NCBI GenBank assembly: GCA_035236585.1
Contig: CP141130.1
Span: 30,329,501-30,393,500, forward strand
DNA from: Warburgia ugandensis
Lineage: Eukaryota; Streptophyta; Magnoliopsida; Canellales; Canellaceae
DNA length: 64,000 bases
Reading direction: 5' to 3'
Shown here one piece after another: positions 48,642 through 59,282 of the stretch. The notes under the pieces are model-generated. The model did not search any database. It saw nothing but the letters and a program-made list of their open reading frames with translations, and was not told where the DNA came from. The position numbers and the translations under genes were made by a program. The first letter of the stretch is position 1, and each line of letters starts with the position of its first letter.

Positions 48642-50405
48642 CTAGAATTCACACTTACTAAATTTACCAAATAGTTTATGTGTTCTGAGGGTATTTAGTA
48701 CAATTCGTAAGTGTTCTTGATGTTCTTTGATACTGGTAGAGTAAATCAGTATATCGTCGATAAATACTATCACAAATTTATCCAAAAACTCTTTGAAGAT
48801 TCTATTCATCAAATCCATAAACACTACTGGTGCATTAGTCAACCCAAAAGACATGACTAAAAACTCGTAATGCCCATATCGAGTTCTGAATGCTGACTTG
48901 GATATGTCTTCATCCTTAATACGCAATTGATGATATCCTGATCTAAGGTCAATTTTAGAAAAGACCTTAGCAGATTGGAGTTGATCAAAGAGGTCATCAA
49001 CGCATGGTAAGGGATACCTATTTTTCACTGTGACACTGTTCAACATTCTATAATCAATGCATAATCTCATTGACCCATCCTTCTTCTTCACAAATATTAC
49101 TGGTGCTCCCCATGGTGAACTACTTGGTCTAACAAACCCTTTTTCTAACAATTCTTGCAATTGTCCTTTTAACTCTTTCAACTCTACTGGGGCCATCCTA
49201 TAAGGTGCTTTAGAAATTGGAGTTGTACCAGGAATTACTTCAATGGTAAACTCAATTTCTCGGTGTGGGGGTAATCCTGGTAGTTCTTCAGGAAAAACAT
49301 CTTGGAATTCCCTAACCACCTCAATTTCTGTTATCCTGGGCTGTTCAACATCTAAGGAAACAACTATTGCTAAAAATGCCTGACACCCCTTGGTCATATG
49401 TTTGACTGCCTTCATAGCTGAGATGATGGATTTGTCTAAGTCATTGTGTTTCCCATACAGTGTTAATACTTTCTCTCGTGGTATACTAAATGTGAGTTTC
49501 TTCTTGTGACAGTCCATAACTGCCCAGTATTTTGCTAACCAGTCCATACCCAATATGATGTCAAAATCCTCCATGTTCAACAAAATGAGGTCTATGTCCA
49601 TTCTTTTGCCCAATACTTCTAGAGGTACATTATGCAAGTATTCTTGTAGTTTAATTGTTTTTCCAACTGGAGTTGTTACATCTAGATCAAATCCCAAGTT
49701 TTTTATTGATAGTTGTATACTAGATGCAAATTCACAAGATATAAAGGAATGTGTAGATCCAGAATCAAACAATACTTTGGTATAGTTGTCTGCTACAAGT
49801 AGTGTACCTTCAATTACCACATTGGATGGTCCAGCTTGGCCGTCAGTGATAGCGAAGAGCCTTCCTGGGTGTCGAGGAGCAATTTCTAATTTTGCTTCCT
49901 TGACTACCAATGGTTTGGTACAGTGGGCGGCGATATGTCCATACTCCCCATAATTGTGGCACTTGATTGGAAATCGTTGTGGTTGTTGTTGTATAGGTCG
50001 TGGACAAATATTGCCTTGGTGAAATTTTCTACATCTTGGACATAGCTGTCTATTTGGCCTTGGTGCATTGTTCCTTTGATTTCTTTGAGACTTAAAATTG
50101 TTCCAAGGTCTTTTATTCTTCTGGAAAGGCCTTGGATTATTGTGTCCTCCTCCACTGAACTTGGTAATTTGACCCTTTTTGTACTCATCTTCAAACTTGG
50201 AGGCCATTTCTACACAGTCTGTCAAGGTAGTGGGTTTAGTACACAGCACCTTTACTTTTAGTCCTGAGTGTAGACCTTCAATGAATCGATCCTCAGTGTG
50301 TGTTTCTGTGTCACACACATGAGGCGCGAATCTCCTTAGTTGTGTGAACTTGTTATCATAGTCCACCATTGACATATCCCCTTGCTTTAAAATAGAAGTA
50401 AACAC
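48642..50405 (-). CDS. Gag (3' part), protease and reverse transcriptase of Ty3 element C
   Basis: A 587-residue open frame. The first ~90 residues are the end of the Gag domain ('[18 protein letters not shown]', '[13 protein letters not shown]'). A basic, Pro/Gln/Arg-rich stretch and a zinc-knuckle-like region ('[10 protein letters not shown]') follow at about 100-165. Protease lies at about 205-300 with '[12 protein letters not shown]' and 'DIILGMDWL'. RT starts at about 390: '[19 protein letters not shown]', '[13 protein letters not shown]', '[13 protein letters not shown]', '[12 protein letters not shown]' and the catalytic 'VFIDDILIY' near 560. The frame opens where LINE sequence meets gag, so its first few codons are not original. 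Identification is secure. Confidence 0.9.
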   Translation of the reverse strand: MFTSILKQGDMSMVDYDNKFTQLRRFAPHVCDTETHTEDRFIEGLHSGLKVKVLCTKPTTLTDCVEMASKFEDEYKKGQITKFSGGGHNNPRPFQKNKRPWNNFKSQRNQRNNAPRPNRQLCPRCRKFHQGNICPRPIQQQPQRFPIKCHNYGEYGHIAAHCTKPLVVKEAKLEIAPRHPGRLFAITDGQAGPSNVVIEGTLLVADNYTKVLFDSGSTHSFISCEFASSIQLSIKNLGFDLDVTTPVGKTIKLQEYLHNVPLEVLGKRMDIDLILLNMEDFDIILGMDWLAKYWAVMDCHKKKLTFSIPREKVLTLYGKHNDLDKSIISAMKAVKHMTKGCQAFLAIVVSLDVEQPRITEIEVVREFQDVFPEELPGLPPHREIEFTIEVIPGTTPISKAPYRMAPVELKELKGQLQELLEKGFVRPSSSPWGAPVIFVKKKDGSMRLCIDYRMLNSVTVKNRYPLPCVDDLFDQLQSAKVFSKIDLRSGYHQLRIKDEDISKSAFRTRYGHYEFLVMSFGLTNAPVVFMDLMNRIFKEFLDKFVIVFIDDILIYSTSIKEHQEHLRIVLNTLRTHKLFGKFSKCEF

Positions 50406-50605
50406 ATGTGGATTAATATAGCCAAGTTCATTAAGAAAGTGGTAAAAGGTGTCCTAAGAGCATCTAATGGTAAAAAAAAATAAGGAAACTTGGTAGTGGA
50501 GTGAAATAGTGCAAAAAGTTATTAAAGAAAAATGAGTGTGTTTAAAGCATGAAAAAAGATTGAGAATAATGTAAACTATGAACAGTATAAGAATGTTAAA
50601 CTCAA
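50393..50605 (+). mobile_element. RTE LINE E, short plus-strand segment
   Basis: Matches LINE D at about 56519-56775: 'catgtgg.ctaatat.gc', 'aaagtgg.aaaag.tgtc', 'gtgcaaaaagttattaaaga' and 'ataagaatg'. It carries a small internal deletion relative to D near 50590. At 50603-50606 it turns into the inverted segment, with about 3-4 bases of overlap at the join. Confidence 0.75.
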
Positions 50606-50768
50606 GGCATAGCCTTTTACCTTTAGATACTCCTAAGACATCTTTTGCCACTTTCTTAATGGACTCAACCATATTAGTCCACATGGTATTTACTTCTGTT
50701 TCATAGTTCTAATTTCCTTCTACCATCAACTTATTTTTGAATGAGGTTATTTTCTCTCCTTTTAATTT

Positions 50769-51500
50769 CTACCACTTAGTTTTAGGATGTGTATTAAGTT
50801 CAGTTCTTTTATTCCATCTTTTAATATGGATATCCATAACCATTAACCTATGTTGTGAGATTAAACTCTCACCAGGTATCACCTTACAATCCTTACATAT
50901 AGATCGTTCATTATTCCTAAGTAGAAAAAGGTCTATTTGGCTTTTATGAAGTCCACTTTTAAAGGTTATTAAGTGTTCACCCCTGTTCTTAAAGAGTGTA
51001 TTTGCAATGGACAGGTTATATGACAAAGCAAAATCCAGGATATTCTCCCCCATCTCATTTCGTTCACCTATACCATACCCTTTGTGTATTCTATCATATC
51101 CTTCCTTATCTTTTCCTACATGGCCATTTAAGTCTACTCCTATAAATATCCCCTCAGTGTTGGGAATTTCTTGCATGACTCCCTCCATATCTACCCAAAA
51201 CTGTCTCTTGATTATATCTTGTAACCCTACTTGTGGTGCGTATGCACTTATAACATTTATAATCTGCTCTCCTAGAACAATTTTTATTATTATAATTCTA
51301 TCACTGATTCTTTTAACGTCCACAACTTTGTCCTTCAATTCCTTATCCACTATTATTCCTATGTCATTTCTGTTATTTTCCTTTCCTACGTACCATAATT
51401 TATACCCATCTATTTCTCTAGCTTTAGCCCCTTTCCACATGATTTCTTGGATACAAGCAATGTTGACTCTCCTACGTTTCATCACATCTACTAACTCCAA
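50769..51500 (-). pseudogene. RTE LINE E endonuclease domain, open over 243 residues
   Basis: An apurinic-endonuclease-like (EEP family) domain of an RTE-clade LINE, which nicks target DNA to start target-primed reverse transcription. Motifs in order: 'MKRRRVNIACIQEIMWKG' with the catalytic Glu (about residues 7-24), 'ISAYAPQVG' (about 84-92), 'GVDLNGHVG' with Asp and Asn (about 120-128), 'SQIDLFLLR' (about 188-196), and 'SQHRLMVMDI' near 216-225. In the last motif the family-general 'SDH' is 'SQH', which LINE D shares, so it is a subfamily feature. The frame ends at a nonsense codon after 'PKTKW', where D has Trp. RT is absent on this segment. Plant copies are often mislabelled as 'craniofacial development protein 2-like'. 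Confidence 0.9.
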
Positions 51501-51504
51501 ACTC

Positions 51505-51825
51505 TTACCTATCAGTGTCCCTATATTCCATGTAGCGATGAATCTTATTTTCTAGAGATACCCTATTTACTATCACCTTTCTCAACCTCCATGCTATAAA
51601 CACATGTCCACTTTTCACTGCACCTAGATTCTGATGTAGCGCGTTGCTTTCGAGGGGACGCTCTAGTAGCCCTTGCCCACTTTTCACTACACCTGAGATT
51701 TGATGTAGCATGTCGCTTTTGGGAGAATGCCCTAGCAACCCTTGCCTATTTTTCATCGCACCCGGGATGCGATGTAGCGTGTCACTTATGAGGAATGCCC
51801 TAGCTTGAGGGAATGTCAATTTCAA
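51505..51825 (-). pseudogene. RTE LINE E N-terminal region with 23-residue repeats
   Basis: The open frame upstream of the endonuclease encodes three repeats of about 23 residues. Landmarks of successive units are 'SDTLHRIPGAMKNRQGLLG', 'SDMLHQISGVVKSGQGLLE' and 'SNALHQNLGAVKSGHVF'. They reflect a 68-69 bp DNA repeat, so the period keeps or nearly keeps frame. A start at MKLTFPQARAFL is plausible, and LINE D has the same start region. A one-base shift separates this frame from the endonuclease frame in this copy. The role of the repeats is unknown. Confidence 0.65.
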
Positions 51826-52165
51826 TTCATGTCATGTTGGGGTTGCCATAGTTTTAAAAAGCTGAAGACGATTTCATTTCTTCCTTACAAATTAATACAA
51901 ATGCATATTCATTTGCAAGTAGAAAAGAAATAACAAAATCATCTTTGGCTTAACCCTTGCTGGCTGGCTACCTAATGCAAGGGTGGCCGTATTTTAAGAA
52001 TTTGGGGATGATTTTCATTTCTTCCTCACAAACTAATATACAAATGCATATTTATTTGTAAGAAAGAAATAACAAAATCATCTTCAACTTCCCTTTGCCA
52101 ATTGGCACCTGACGCAAGACCCTCCTCCTTTTTCATCTAGGCTTAGGAACGGCATTGGCGGAGTT

Positions 52166-52645
52166 TGGGTACCACTCAAACTAAAAGGAAAATTTTATAG
52201 GATGGCTATAAGGCCAACCATACTCTATGGATCAGAGTGTTGGGAAATTAAAGAACATCATGTTCATAAGATGAGTGTAGCAAAAATGAGGATGTTGAGG
52301 TGGATGGGTGGCAAGACAAGAAAGTATAGAATTAGAAATGAAAACATTAGAGGAAACTTAAGGGTAGCACTAATAGCTAACAAGATGAGGGATATTAGAC
52401 ATAGATGTTTTGGACATGTCCAACGAAGACCAAAAACGGCACCAGTTAAAAGAAGTGAGGTAATGTAAGTGGAAAGTTCCGAAAGGACAAGGGAAAGGGC
52501 CAAAAGAACATTGATTGAAGTGGTGAGAAAAGATTTAAAAACTTTAAGGACTAAATGAAACCATGGTACATAATAGAGGGGAATGGAGGAATAAGATTCA
52601 TGTGGCCGAGCCCTCATTGGGATAAGGTCCTGATGATGATGAACT
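52166..52645 (+). mobile_element. RTE LINE E, 3' end in plus orientation
   Basis: Matches LINE D from about 58050 to 58530: 'ccactcaaactaaaaggaaaa', 'atgctctatggatcagagtg'-like, 'ggacatgtccaacgaagacc' and 'aggaataagattcatgtgg'. It ends in 'gatgatgatg', the simple-repeat tail typical of RTE elements. The coding part (52202-52468) encodes the conserved RTE C-terminus ('MAIRPTILYGSECWEIKEHH', 'RCFGHVQRRP'). Confidence 0.85.
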
Positions 52646-52983
52646 TTCTCCTAATCCATCATAATGATTCTCAAACTATTATTGTACAATAGTTATCATA
52701 CTCTCTAAAACTCTATACTCACCATCCAAGCTAAAACTTAAATTCTCAAGAGGTTGTCCATGCAAATAGATCTCTCATCACATGCCAATGTTTTTACTTA
52801 AAAATACTTACTCATGCACTCTCGTCTACTGATCATTTCCTCCAAAAATCATACTACTCCATAAACATACTCTTGTTTTAACTTTGACAAGCACTATCTC
52901 TTTTCATTTTATGGACTCCCAATAACTTTTCTTGTTATGACTCATTGGTGAGTGGATTGAATCTTGGCTTGGAGACCAAAATG
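52646..52983. other. Unassigned spacer
   Basis: About 340 bp between the tail of LINE E and the TGTGACACC start of LTR G3. No open frame, repeat partner or terminal structure recognised. Confidence 0.4.
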
Positions 52984-55053
52984 TGACACCACGAGTTTTT
53001 ATAGTACTTTTTAAACACTTTTTCAAAATGTGGGGCCCCTTGTTTGAATATTCCTTTTGAAAATAAAGCAGAAAAAAATTTGTTCATTGAAATGTTTTTC
53101 TAAAAATCTTGAGTGTCCTTTCTTTGATAAACACAAGGACTCTATAGTGGAATGAATATCTCATTCATCTAGAAAGTCTGGCAAAGTTTCCTCAATTTTT
53201 TGGACATACAATCATTTAATGCACATGATGCGGGATACCTAATAAGCATAAAAATAAATTTTCATTATTTTCAAAACAAATACATACAACTTATCACATC
53301 CCAAAACCTTCAGCCACAATCACATCACTACACATTCCACTAAATACAGATGAATCCACTACTTCAAATTAAATATACATTTAATATCTAATAGATTACA
53401 AATTAAATTTCAATTGGTAAGGGTCACTTCTTAGATATTAAAAATCCCAATCTTCTATAATTACCACTCTACAGTTTCTTTCACATCCTCTGCTCAACTA
53501 GTTCATCCTTCCATTCTAATTCTTCAAATCTGAGACATTGTAAACAATTCCAATGTCTCAACAAGCTTATGCTTGTGTAGGCAAAAAAAGATTGTTATCT
53601 TGGCATGTAGTTCATGATTTACATAACTAGTGTAACTTGGAAATTATTCATATCTAAACAAATTATGATGTCTTAAAACACATACTCGAGTTAAAATAAT
53701 AAGTTCCCAATCATAAATTATAAGAAAATTATTCACATGTCCTAAGCAGATAAGTTGACAACTCCAATGTATCAAAGTTTGTAAAAGCATAAATACATTA
53801 TTATTTTTTATATATATCCAAGCAATCCTATGTCATTATCATTTCATGAAATTTACTCATACAAGAATACTTTTCATGCATACTTGGATTCAATTCATAA
53901 CATATAATACTTTAAGATCCTTCATTATTCATGTAAACATATATTCTTCTCACTAACTTTCCTTTATGAACATACTACATTTCAAATTCATATATATATA
54001 TATATATATATATACGTGTCAAAATCAATTGGTAACAGTCATTGTCTATGAACATAAATGTAGATAGGAACTAAGCTCACATAATTTTATCAAAGAATCA
54101 TAATCGCAGGAATGCTTATTTAACAACAACTACAAGTCTAGCATAATGAATGTGGTAATTGGAAATATTTAGAAAACCACTCCTAATACAACCTCTCAAG
54201 TAAAACTTCAATTAACAAATCCTCGATGATGAAAACACACAATAAAGATGCTCTGATGAGGAAAATAATAATGGGTTTGCAAATATGCTTGCCAAATCAT
54301 GCTAATACCCATACATACATATGAAGAGACACTTTTAGTCATGTCACAAGGACATTGGCACACCTATCATACCAATAGAGATCTCCCTTTTATCACATAA
54401 CATATTAACCAACACTCCTGAGTAGGTCAAACACTCTTGGATATCAACAACACATCACACAAATGTCCCACACTCTTGGACTGGGTCCAACACTCCTGGA
54501 CCATCATCAGGCCTTACAACTACTCGATGAGCAAATGCCTCATAAAGTAAAACCTCAGTAATGTAAACATAATTGGGATGCTTTGATGAGGAAAATAATC
54601 AAGGTTTTGCAAATATGCTCTTCAAATAATGCAATGCACATACATAGACATGGGCTAAACCTTTTAGTTCTATTGCAAGGACACTGTCACACCTATCTTA
54701 CCCATAGGTACCTCCCTCCCTTCCATCACATCACATACTACCCAATGCTCTTGGACAGGTCCAACACTCTTGGATATCGACAACACATCACAAAATATCC
54801 AATGCTCCTGAACGGGGTCCAGTAATCCTAGATGATCATCAAGCCTTACAACTACTCAGTTAGCACATGCCTTAGGGTCTACCTACTCAAGCCACAATTG
54901 AGAAAAAAATTTTCCTAAAATCAAATCAAAACATCACAGGCCTTACAACAACTCTAAGAGTGCTTAACTTACAACATCCAAACAAATCAGTAAATCACTT
55001 TCTAAAAATCAAGTATAACTTGAAATATAGAAAGATTCAAGTTTACGTTATTC
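52984..55053 (+). mobile_element. LTR G3, left part
   Basis: Starts TGTGACACC and matches LTR G1 over the first 650 bp. It contains an (AT)n run at about 53988-54014 and a tandem duplication at 54235-54890. Words such as 'ccaacactcctgga' and 'cacactcttgga' repeat within it, a style I know from long LTRs of plant Ty3 elements. It is split by LINE D at 55071 and continues at 58552. Confidence 0.6.
54235..54890. repeat. Tandem duplication, about 327 bp period, inside LTR G3
   Basis: 'gatgctctgatgaggaaaat' (about 54248) and 'gatgctttgatgaggaaaat' (about 54575) start two diverged copies. Both continue through 'tttgcaaatatgct', 'caaggaca', 'cacacctat', 'caacactctt', 'caacacatcaca' and end 'ccttacaactactc'. 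Shorter words ('ccaacactc.tgga') repeat within each copy. Confidence 0.75.
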
Positions 55054-55070
55054 ATGCATAAGTGAGAAAT
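55054..55070 (+). repeat. Target-site duplication of LINE D, left copy
   Basis: 'atgcataagtgagaaat' is repeated exactly at 58535-58551. The first three bases could belong to the ATG-type tail at the right, so the duplication is 14-17 bp. Confidence 0.9.
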
Positions 55071-55412
55071 AACTCTGCCAAAGTCGGTCCCAAGCCCAAA
55101 TGAAAAAGGAGGGTCTTGCGTCAGGTGCTAGTTGGCAAGGGAAAAGTTGAAGATGATTTTGTTATTTATTTCCTTCTTGCAAATGAATTTGCATTTGTAT
55201 ATTAGTTTGAAAGGAAGATATGAAAATCATCTCCAGCTTCCTAAAATATGGCAACCCTTACATTAGGTGCTAGCCGACAAGGGAGAAGCTGAAGATGATT
55301 TTATTATTTGTTTCCTGCTTGTATGGAAGAAATGAAAATCATCTCCATCCTCTTAAAACTATGCCAACCCTAATATGACATGAATCGAAAGCTGACTTTC
55401 CCTCAAGCTAAG

Positions 55413-55620
55413 GCATTCCTCATAAGTGATGCGCTGCATCATATCCCAGGTGCAATGAAAAATGGGCAAGGGTTGCTAGGACATTCTCCCAAAAGTGACT
55501 CACTACATTGAATCCTGAGTGTAGTGATAAATGGGCAAGGGCTACTAAAGTGTCCTTTCGGAAGCGACATACTACATCAGACCCCGAGTGCAGTAAAAAG
55601 TGGACATGGGTTCATGCCAT
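55413..55620 (+). repeat. Three 68-69 bp tandem repeats near the 5' end of LINE D
   Basis: Unit starts are about 55413, 55481 and 55550. Each contains 'cattc(c)tc', 'aagtga.gc', 'ctacat' or 'ctgcatc', 'gtgcaatgaaaaatgggc' or a variant, and 'aaggg.ta.t'. The same three units lie in LINE E (51595-51800, minus strand). The period is close to 23 codons. Confidence 0.8.
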
Positions 55621-56525
55621 GGAGATCTAGAAGGGCACTGGTAAATAAGATATCTCCAAACCATAAGATTCGTATTGCCATATGGAATATAAGGATATTG
55701 GCAGGTAAGAGTTTGGAGTTAGTAGACACGATGAAACATAGGAGAGTCAACATTGTTTGTATCCAAGAAACCAAGTGGAAAGGGGCTAAAGCTAGAGAAA
55801 CTGATGGGTATAAATTATAGTATGTAGGAAAGGATAATAACAGAAATAGGGTAGGAATAATAGTGAATAAATAATTAAAGGATAATTTTGTGGACGTTAA
55901 AAGGATTAGTGATGGAATTATAATAATAATAAAACTTGTTCTAAGAGAGCAGATCATAAATATTATAAGTGCATACACACCAAAAGTAGGGATAGAAGAT
56001 ATAATCAAGAGAAGGTTTTGGGAAGATATGGAGAGAGTCATGCAAGAAATTTCCAACACTAAGGGGATATTTATAAGATCAGACTTAAATAGCCATGTAG
56101 GAAAAGAAAAAGAAGGATATGATAGAATGCACAAAGGGTATGGTGTAGGTGAATGAAATGAGATGGGGGAAACTATCCTCTATTTTTCTTTGTCATATAA
56201 CCTAGCCATTGCAAATACACTCTTTAAGAAGAGGGATGAACACTTAATAACCTTTAAAAGTGGACTTCATAAAAGCCCAATAGACTTCTTTCTATTTAGG
56301 AATATTGAACGAACAATGTGTAAGGATTGTAAGGTGATACTCAGTGAGAGTTTAACCTCACAACATAGGTTAATGATTATGGATATCCATATCAAAAGAT
56401 GGAGGAAAATAAATGAACTTAATACGTATCCAAAAACTAAGTGGTGGAACTTAAAAGGAGAGAAAATAACCTCATTCAAAAATAAGTTGATGGTAGAAGG
56501 AAACTGGAACTATGAACAAAACTAA
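55620..56525 (+). pseudogene. RTE LINE D endonuclease region, broken
   Basis: One frame carries the EEP-type endonuclease with in-frame stops. Motifs: 'RRVNIVCIQETKWKG' (Glu), 'IISAYTPKVG', 'RSDLNSHVGKEKEGYDR', 'SGLHKSPIDFFLF' and 'SQHRLMIMDIHIK'. Stops interrupt after 'TDGYKL' (55818-55820, family Trp), near 55869, after 'KGYGVGE' (56154-56156, family Arg) and at 56523. Compared with LINE E, the catalytic 'VDLNGH' motif reads 'SDLNSH'. The domain would nick target DNA in an active element. Confidence 0.85.
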
Positions 56526-56956
56526 ATACCATGTGGACTAATATGGCTGAGTCCATTAAAAAAGTGGCAAAAGATGTCTTAGGAGTATCTAAAGGTAAAA
56601 GGCTATTAGTAAAGGAAACATGGTGGTGGAGTGAAACGGTGCAAAAAGTTATTAAAGAAAAATGCATGTGTTTTAAAGCATGGTAGAAGACTAGAAATAA
56701 TGAAAACTATGAACAATATAAGAATGCTGAAAAGGTTGCTAAGAGAATAGTAAGTAAGGCTAAACTTAAGGCATATGATGAGCTATATAATAGACTAAGA
56801 ACAAGGGAAGGTGAGAAAGATGTATTTAAAATTGCAAGAATAAGAGAATAGAAGGGTAAGGGCTTAGATCATGTTTGGTGCTTTAGAAGTGATGATGAAA
56901 GGGTATTAGTCAAAGATAATGAGATCAAACGAAGGCAAGAGACGTACTTTCAAATT

Positions 56957-57760
56957 TTGTTAAATGACAATGGCTCTGAGAATATAAGGATTGAAAATAC
57001 TACAACCCTAAATAACATTGGATGTTATAGATATGAATGTAGGATTAGAATACTTGAAGTGAAAGAGGCCTTGAAAAAGATGAAATTAGGAAAGGCCATG
57101 GGGCTCGATGGTATACCAATAGAGGTTTGGAAGCATATGGGAGATATTGGGATAGTATGGTTGACCAAGTTGTTTAACAAGATTATAAAATCAAAGAAAA
57201 TGCCTAATGAGTGGAGGAAAAGATCCATTCTCCCAATCTATAAGAATAAAGGAGACATATAGAGTTGCACTAATTATCAGGGGATCAAACTTATGAGCCA
57301 CACTATGAAACTTTTTGAAAGAGTGATTGAGAAGAGGCTACGTCATGAGACAAGTATATCGGAGAATTAGTTTAGTTTCATGCCTGGGAGGTCTACCATG
57401 GAAGCTATTTTCTTACTAAGACAATTGGTAGAGAAATATAGGGAGAGGAGGAAAGACCTCCACATGGCCTTTATCAACTTAGAGAAAGCTTATGATATAG
57501 TCCTTAGAGACTTAATATGGAGGTTGTTGGGTGAGAAAGGGGTTTTACGGGGGTATATGGAAATAATTAAAGATATGTATGAGGGAGAGGTAACAATGTT
57601 AAGACCACTAGTGCGAGACCGATGATTTTCCTGTCACTATAGGATTGCACCAAGGATCGGCATTGAGTTCATACATTTTCACGTTGGTTATGGATGAGTT
57701 AACAAAACATCTACATGAAGAGATTCCCTGGTGCATGCTATTTGCAAATGATAGTCTTAA
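56957..57760 (+). pseudogene. RTE LINE D reverse transcriptase, broken
   Basis: RT motifs in order: 'KKMKLGKAMGLDGIPIEVWK' (57075-57134), 'NEWRKRSILPIYKNKGD', 'MPGRSTMEAIFLLRQLVEKY' (57380), 'HMAFINLEKAYDIV' where the catalytic Asp of 'F.DleKAyD' is Asn, 'GLHQGSALS' near 57645, and 'CMLFANDS' near 57735, where the family has 'FvDD' or 'FADD'. Stops lie at about 57260 and 57368, and a frame change lies near 57620. Both catalytic changes make it inactive apart from the breaks. The order and spelling of motifs are those of the RTE clade. Confidence 0.85.
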
Positions 57761-58039
57761 TTTATGAGATAAGGGAGAGTATAAACACAAAGCTAGAGTT
57801 ATGGAAAGAAGCATTAGAATCTAAAGGATTTAAAATCGGCAGAACTAAGACAAAATATATGGAATGCAATTTTAGTAAGGAGAGTAGAAGTGGAACACCA
57901 GTTCAGATTGATAACTAAGAAGTCCCTATAAAAGACCACTTTAGTTACTTAGGATCAATGATTCACGAGAGTAGAGAGATTGAGAGGGAGGTTACCCAGA
58001 GAATCCAAATAGGTTGAAACAAATGGATATGTGCATCTG

Positions 58040-58440
58040 GAGTTTTGTGTGATCAGTGGGTGCCACTCAAACTAAAAGGAAAATTATATAGGATGGCCAT
58101 AATGCCGGCAATGCTCTATGGATGAGAATGTCGGGCAGTTAAGGAACATCATGCTCATAGGATGAGCATCGCAGAAACGAGGATGTTGAGATGGATGAGT
58201 GGTAAGACAAGAAAGGATAAAATTAGGAATGAAAATATTAGAGGAAATCTAGGGGTAGCACCAATAGGTAACAAGATGAGGGAGATTAGACTTAGATGGT
58301 TTGGACATGTCCAAAGGAGACCAAAAATGATACCAGTTATAAGGAGTGAGGCAATGCAAGTAGAAGATTTTAAAAGGGCAAGCAGAAGGCCCAAAAGAAC
58401 GTGGATAGAAATAGTGAGCAAAGACTTATAAACATTGGGA
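58040..58440 (+). pseudogene. RTE LINE D C-terminal conserved domain
   Basis: Encodes the region typical of RTE elements after RT: 'MSIAETRMLRWMSGKTRKDK', 'IRNENIRGNLGVAPIGNKMR', 'EIRLRWFGHVQRRP' and 'SRRPKRTWIEIVSKDL'. It lies in a third frame relative to the endonuclease and RT parts. It has a stop in the 'ALYG.ECR' stretch (about 58126). The role of the domain is not known to me. The 'RWFGHVQRRP' string is a useful tag for this clade in plants. Confidence 0.85.
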
Positions 58441-58534
58441 CTAAATGAAGCCATGGTACTTAATAGAGAGGAATGGAGGAATAAGATTCATGTGACCAAC
58501 CTCTGACTAGGATAAGGTCTTGATGATGATGATG

Positions 58535-58551
58535 ATGCATAAGTGAGAAAT
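58535..58551 (+). repeat. Target-site duplication of LINE D, right copy
   Basis: Exact repeat of 55054-55070, directly after the GAT tail of LINE D. Confidence 0.9.
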
Positions 58552-59282
58552 CAGATTAGTGGCCATAAATTGGACCCCCTAGATCCAATCTTGGACATTC
58601 AAATATAGGATTCACTCACTCCTGATAGTCATAAGTATATAAATTTTGGGTTTCTAGTCCATTCAAACCATTGGATCTAGTTTATAGAAAGATAATGGTG
58701 ATAATAGATTCAATGTATGTGTATTTAATATAAATCTAACAGTTCATAGCCTTCGAGATCTTTAAATTGTGAATTAACCATTAAATCTAAGTTAACAAAT
58801 CTAAATTGATTGATAAAAAAATCTAAGGCACTAGATCTCACCTACAAGAACCTAATCATGTTCAACTTTCTATGAAATTTCTAAGGATTTTACAATTTAC
58901 AATGCACATTATACTCAAATTAAAATAGAAAATAAATTGGAGAAGATCGTCAATGATCTTACTTGCAATCACATTAATCTCTATCTAACAGATTATTGAG
59001 AGCATTAGATCGCTATTGGATGGTCATGGATCTATGAGATCGTGGTCGTACAATACTATTGTATTCAGATCTTTGATGAATAAACCCCAAATCATCAAAT
59101 CACTTGAGGGGTTTGGTCTGTGACATCGAGAGAACAAAATGAATGGCTCGAATCACCAATCTAAGTCATTTTCAACATTGTGCACACTATAGTTGACAAC
59201 TGTTGACTACCACCAGAGTTCTGTCACTGGTCAGAGGAGGGAGAAAACCAAGTACAGTTGGCCAGATCAAGCGAGCACATGG
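58552..59282 (+). mobile_element. LTR G3, middle part
   Basis: Continues LTR G3 after LINE D. It has the same loose, AT-rich style as G1 at 40000-40600 (for example 'ggatctag', 'ccattggatc' blocks), but the match is weak. It is split by LINE F at 59295. No gene seen. Confidence 0.45.

Larger units (their letters stand above)
46488..50392 (-). mobile_element. Internal region of Ty3 chromovirus C, Tekay/Del lineage
   Basis: The best-kept LTR element of the window. Order on the minus strand: gag with zinc-knuckle-like region, protease, reverse transcriptase, RNase H, integrase and a chromodomain-like end, then polypurine tract and 3' LTR. This is the standard Ty3 order, and the chromodomain-like end together with very long LTRs places it in the Tekay/Del chromovirus lineage. 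The 5' part of gag and the 5' LTR are missing, because rearranged LINE sequence begins at about 50392. Broken, with only a few breaks in the part that remains. Confidence 0.9.
50606..52165 (-). mobile_element. RTE LINE E, inverted 5' half including the true 5' end
   Basis: Read on the minus strand this runs from the 5' terminus AACTCCGCC (at 52165) through the 5' leader, the three 68-69 bp repeats (about 51595-51800), and the endonuclease region. It ends at a point equal to about 56601 of LINE D. The 5' terminus agrees base for base in position with that of LINE D (AACTCTGCC at 55071). Directly after 52165 the sequence jumps to the 3' end of the same LINE in plus orientation, a structure like that left by twin priming. 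Confidence 0.85.
55071..58534 (+). mobile_element. RTE-clade LINE D, full length, 3.46 kb
   Basis: A whole non-LTR retrotransposon bounded by an exact 14-17 bp target duplication. Its length matches the usual RTE size. Parts: 5' leader with a palindromic theme ('gaagatgattttgtta' and 'gaaaatcatctccagctt', 55145-55350), three 68-69 bp repeats from 55413, endonuclease (about 55690-56420), reverse transcriptase (about 57050-57760), conserved C-terminal domain (58040-58440) and a GAT-repeat tail (58521-58536). The coding sequence has at least five stops and two frame changes (between 56525 and 56957, and between 57625 and 57715), so it is inactive. It lies inside LTR G3. Confidence 0.9.

Noticed and set aside
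50769-51500. Endonuclease as a host gene ('craniofacial development protein 2-like')
   Set aside because: It is the endonuclease of an RTE LINE: it matches LINE D in order and context and has the LINE 5' leader next to it.
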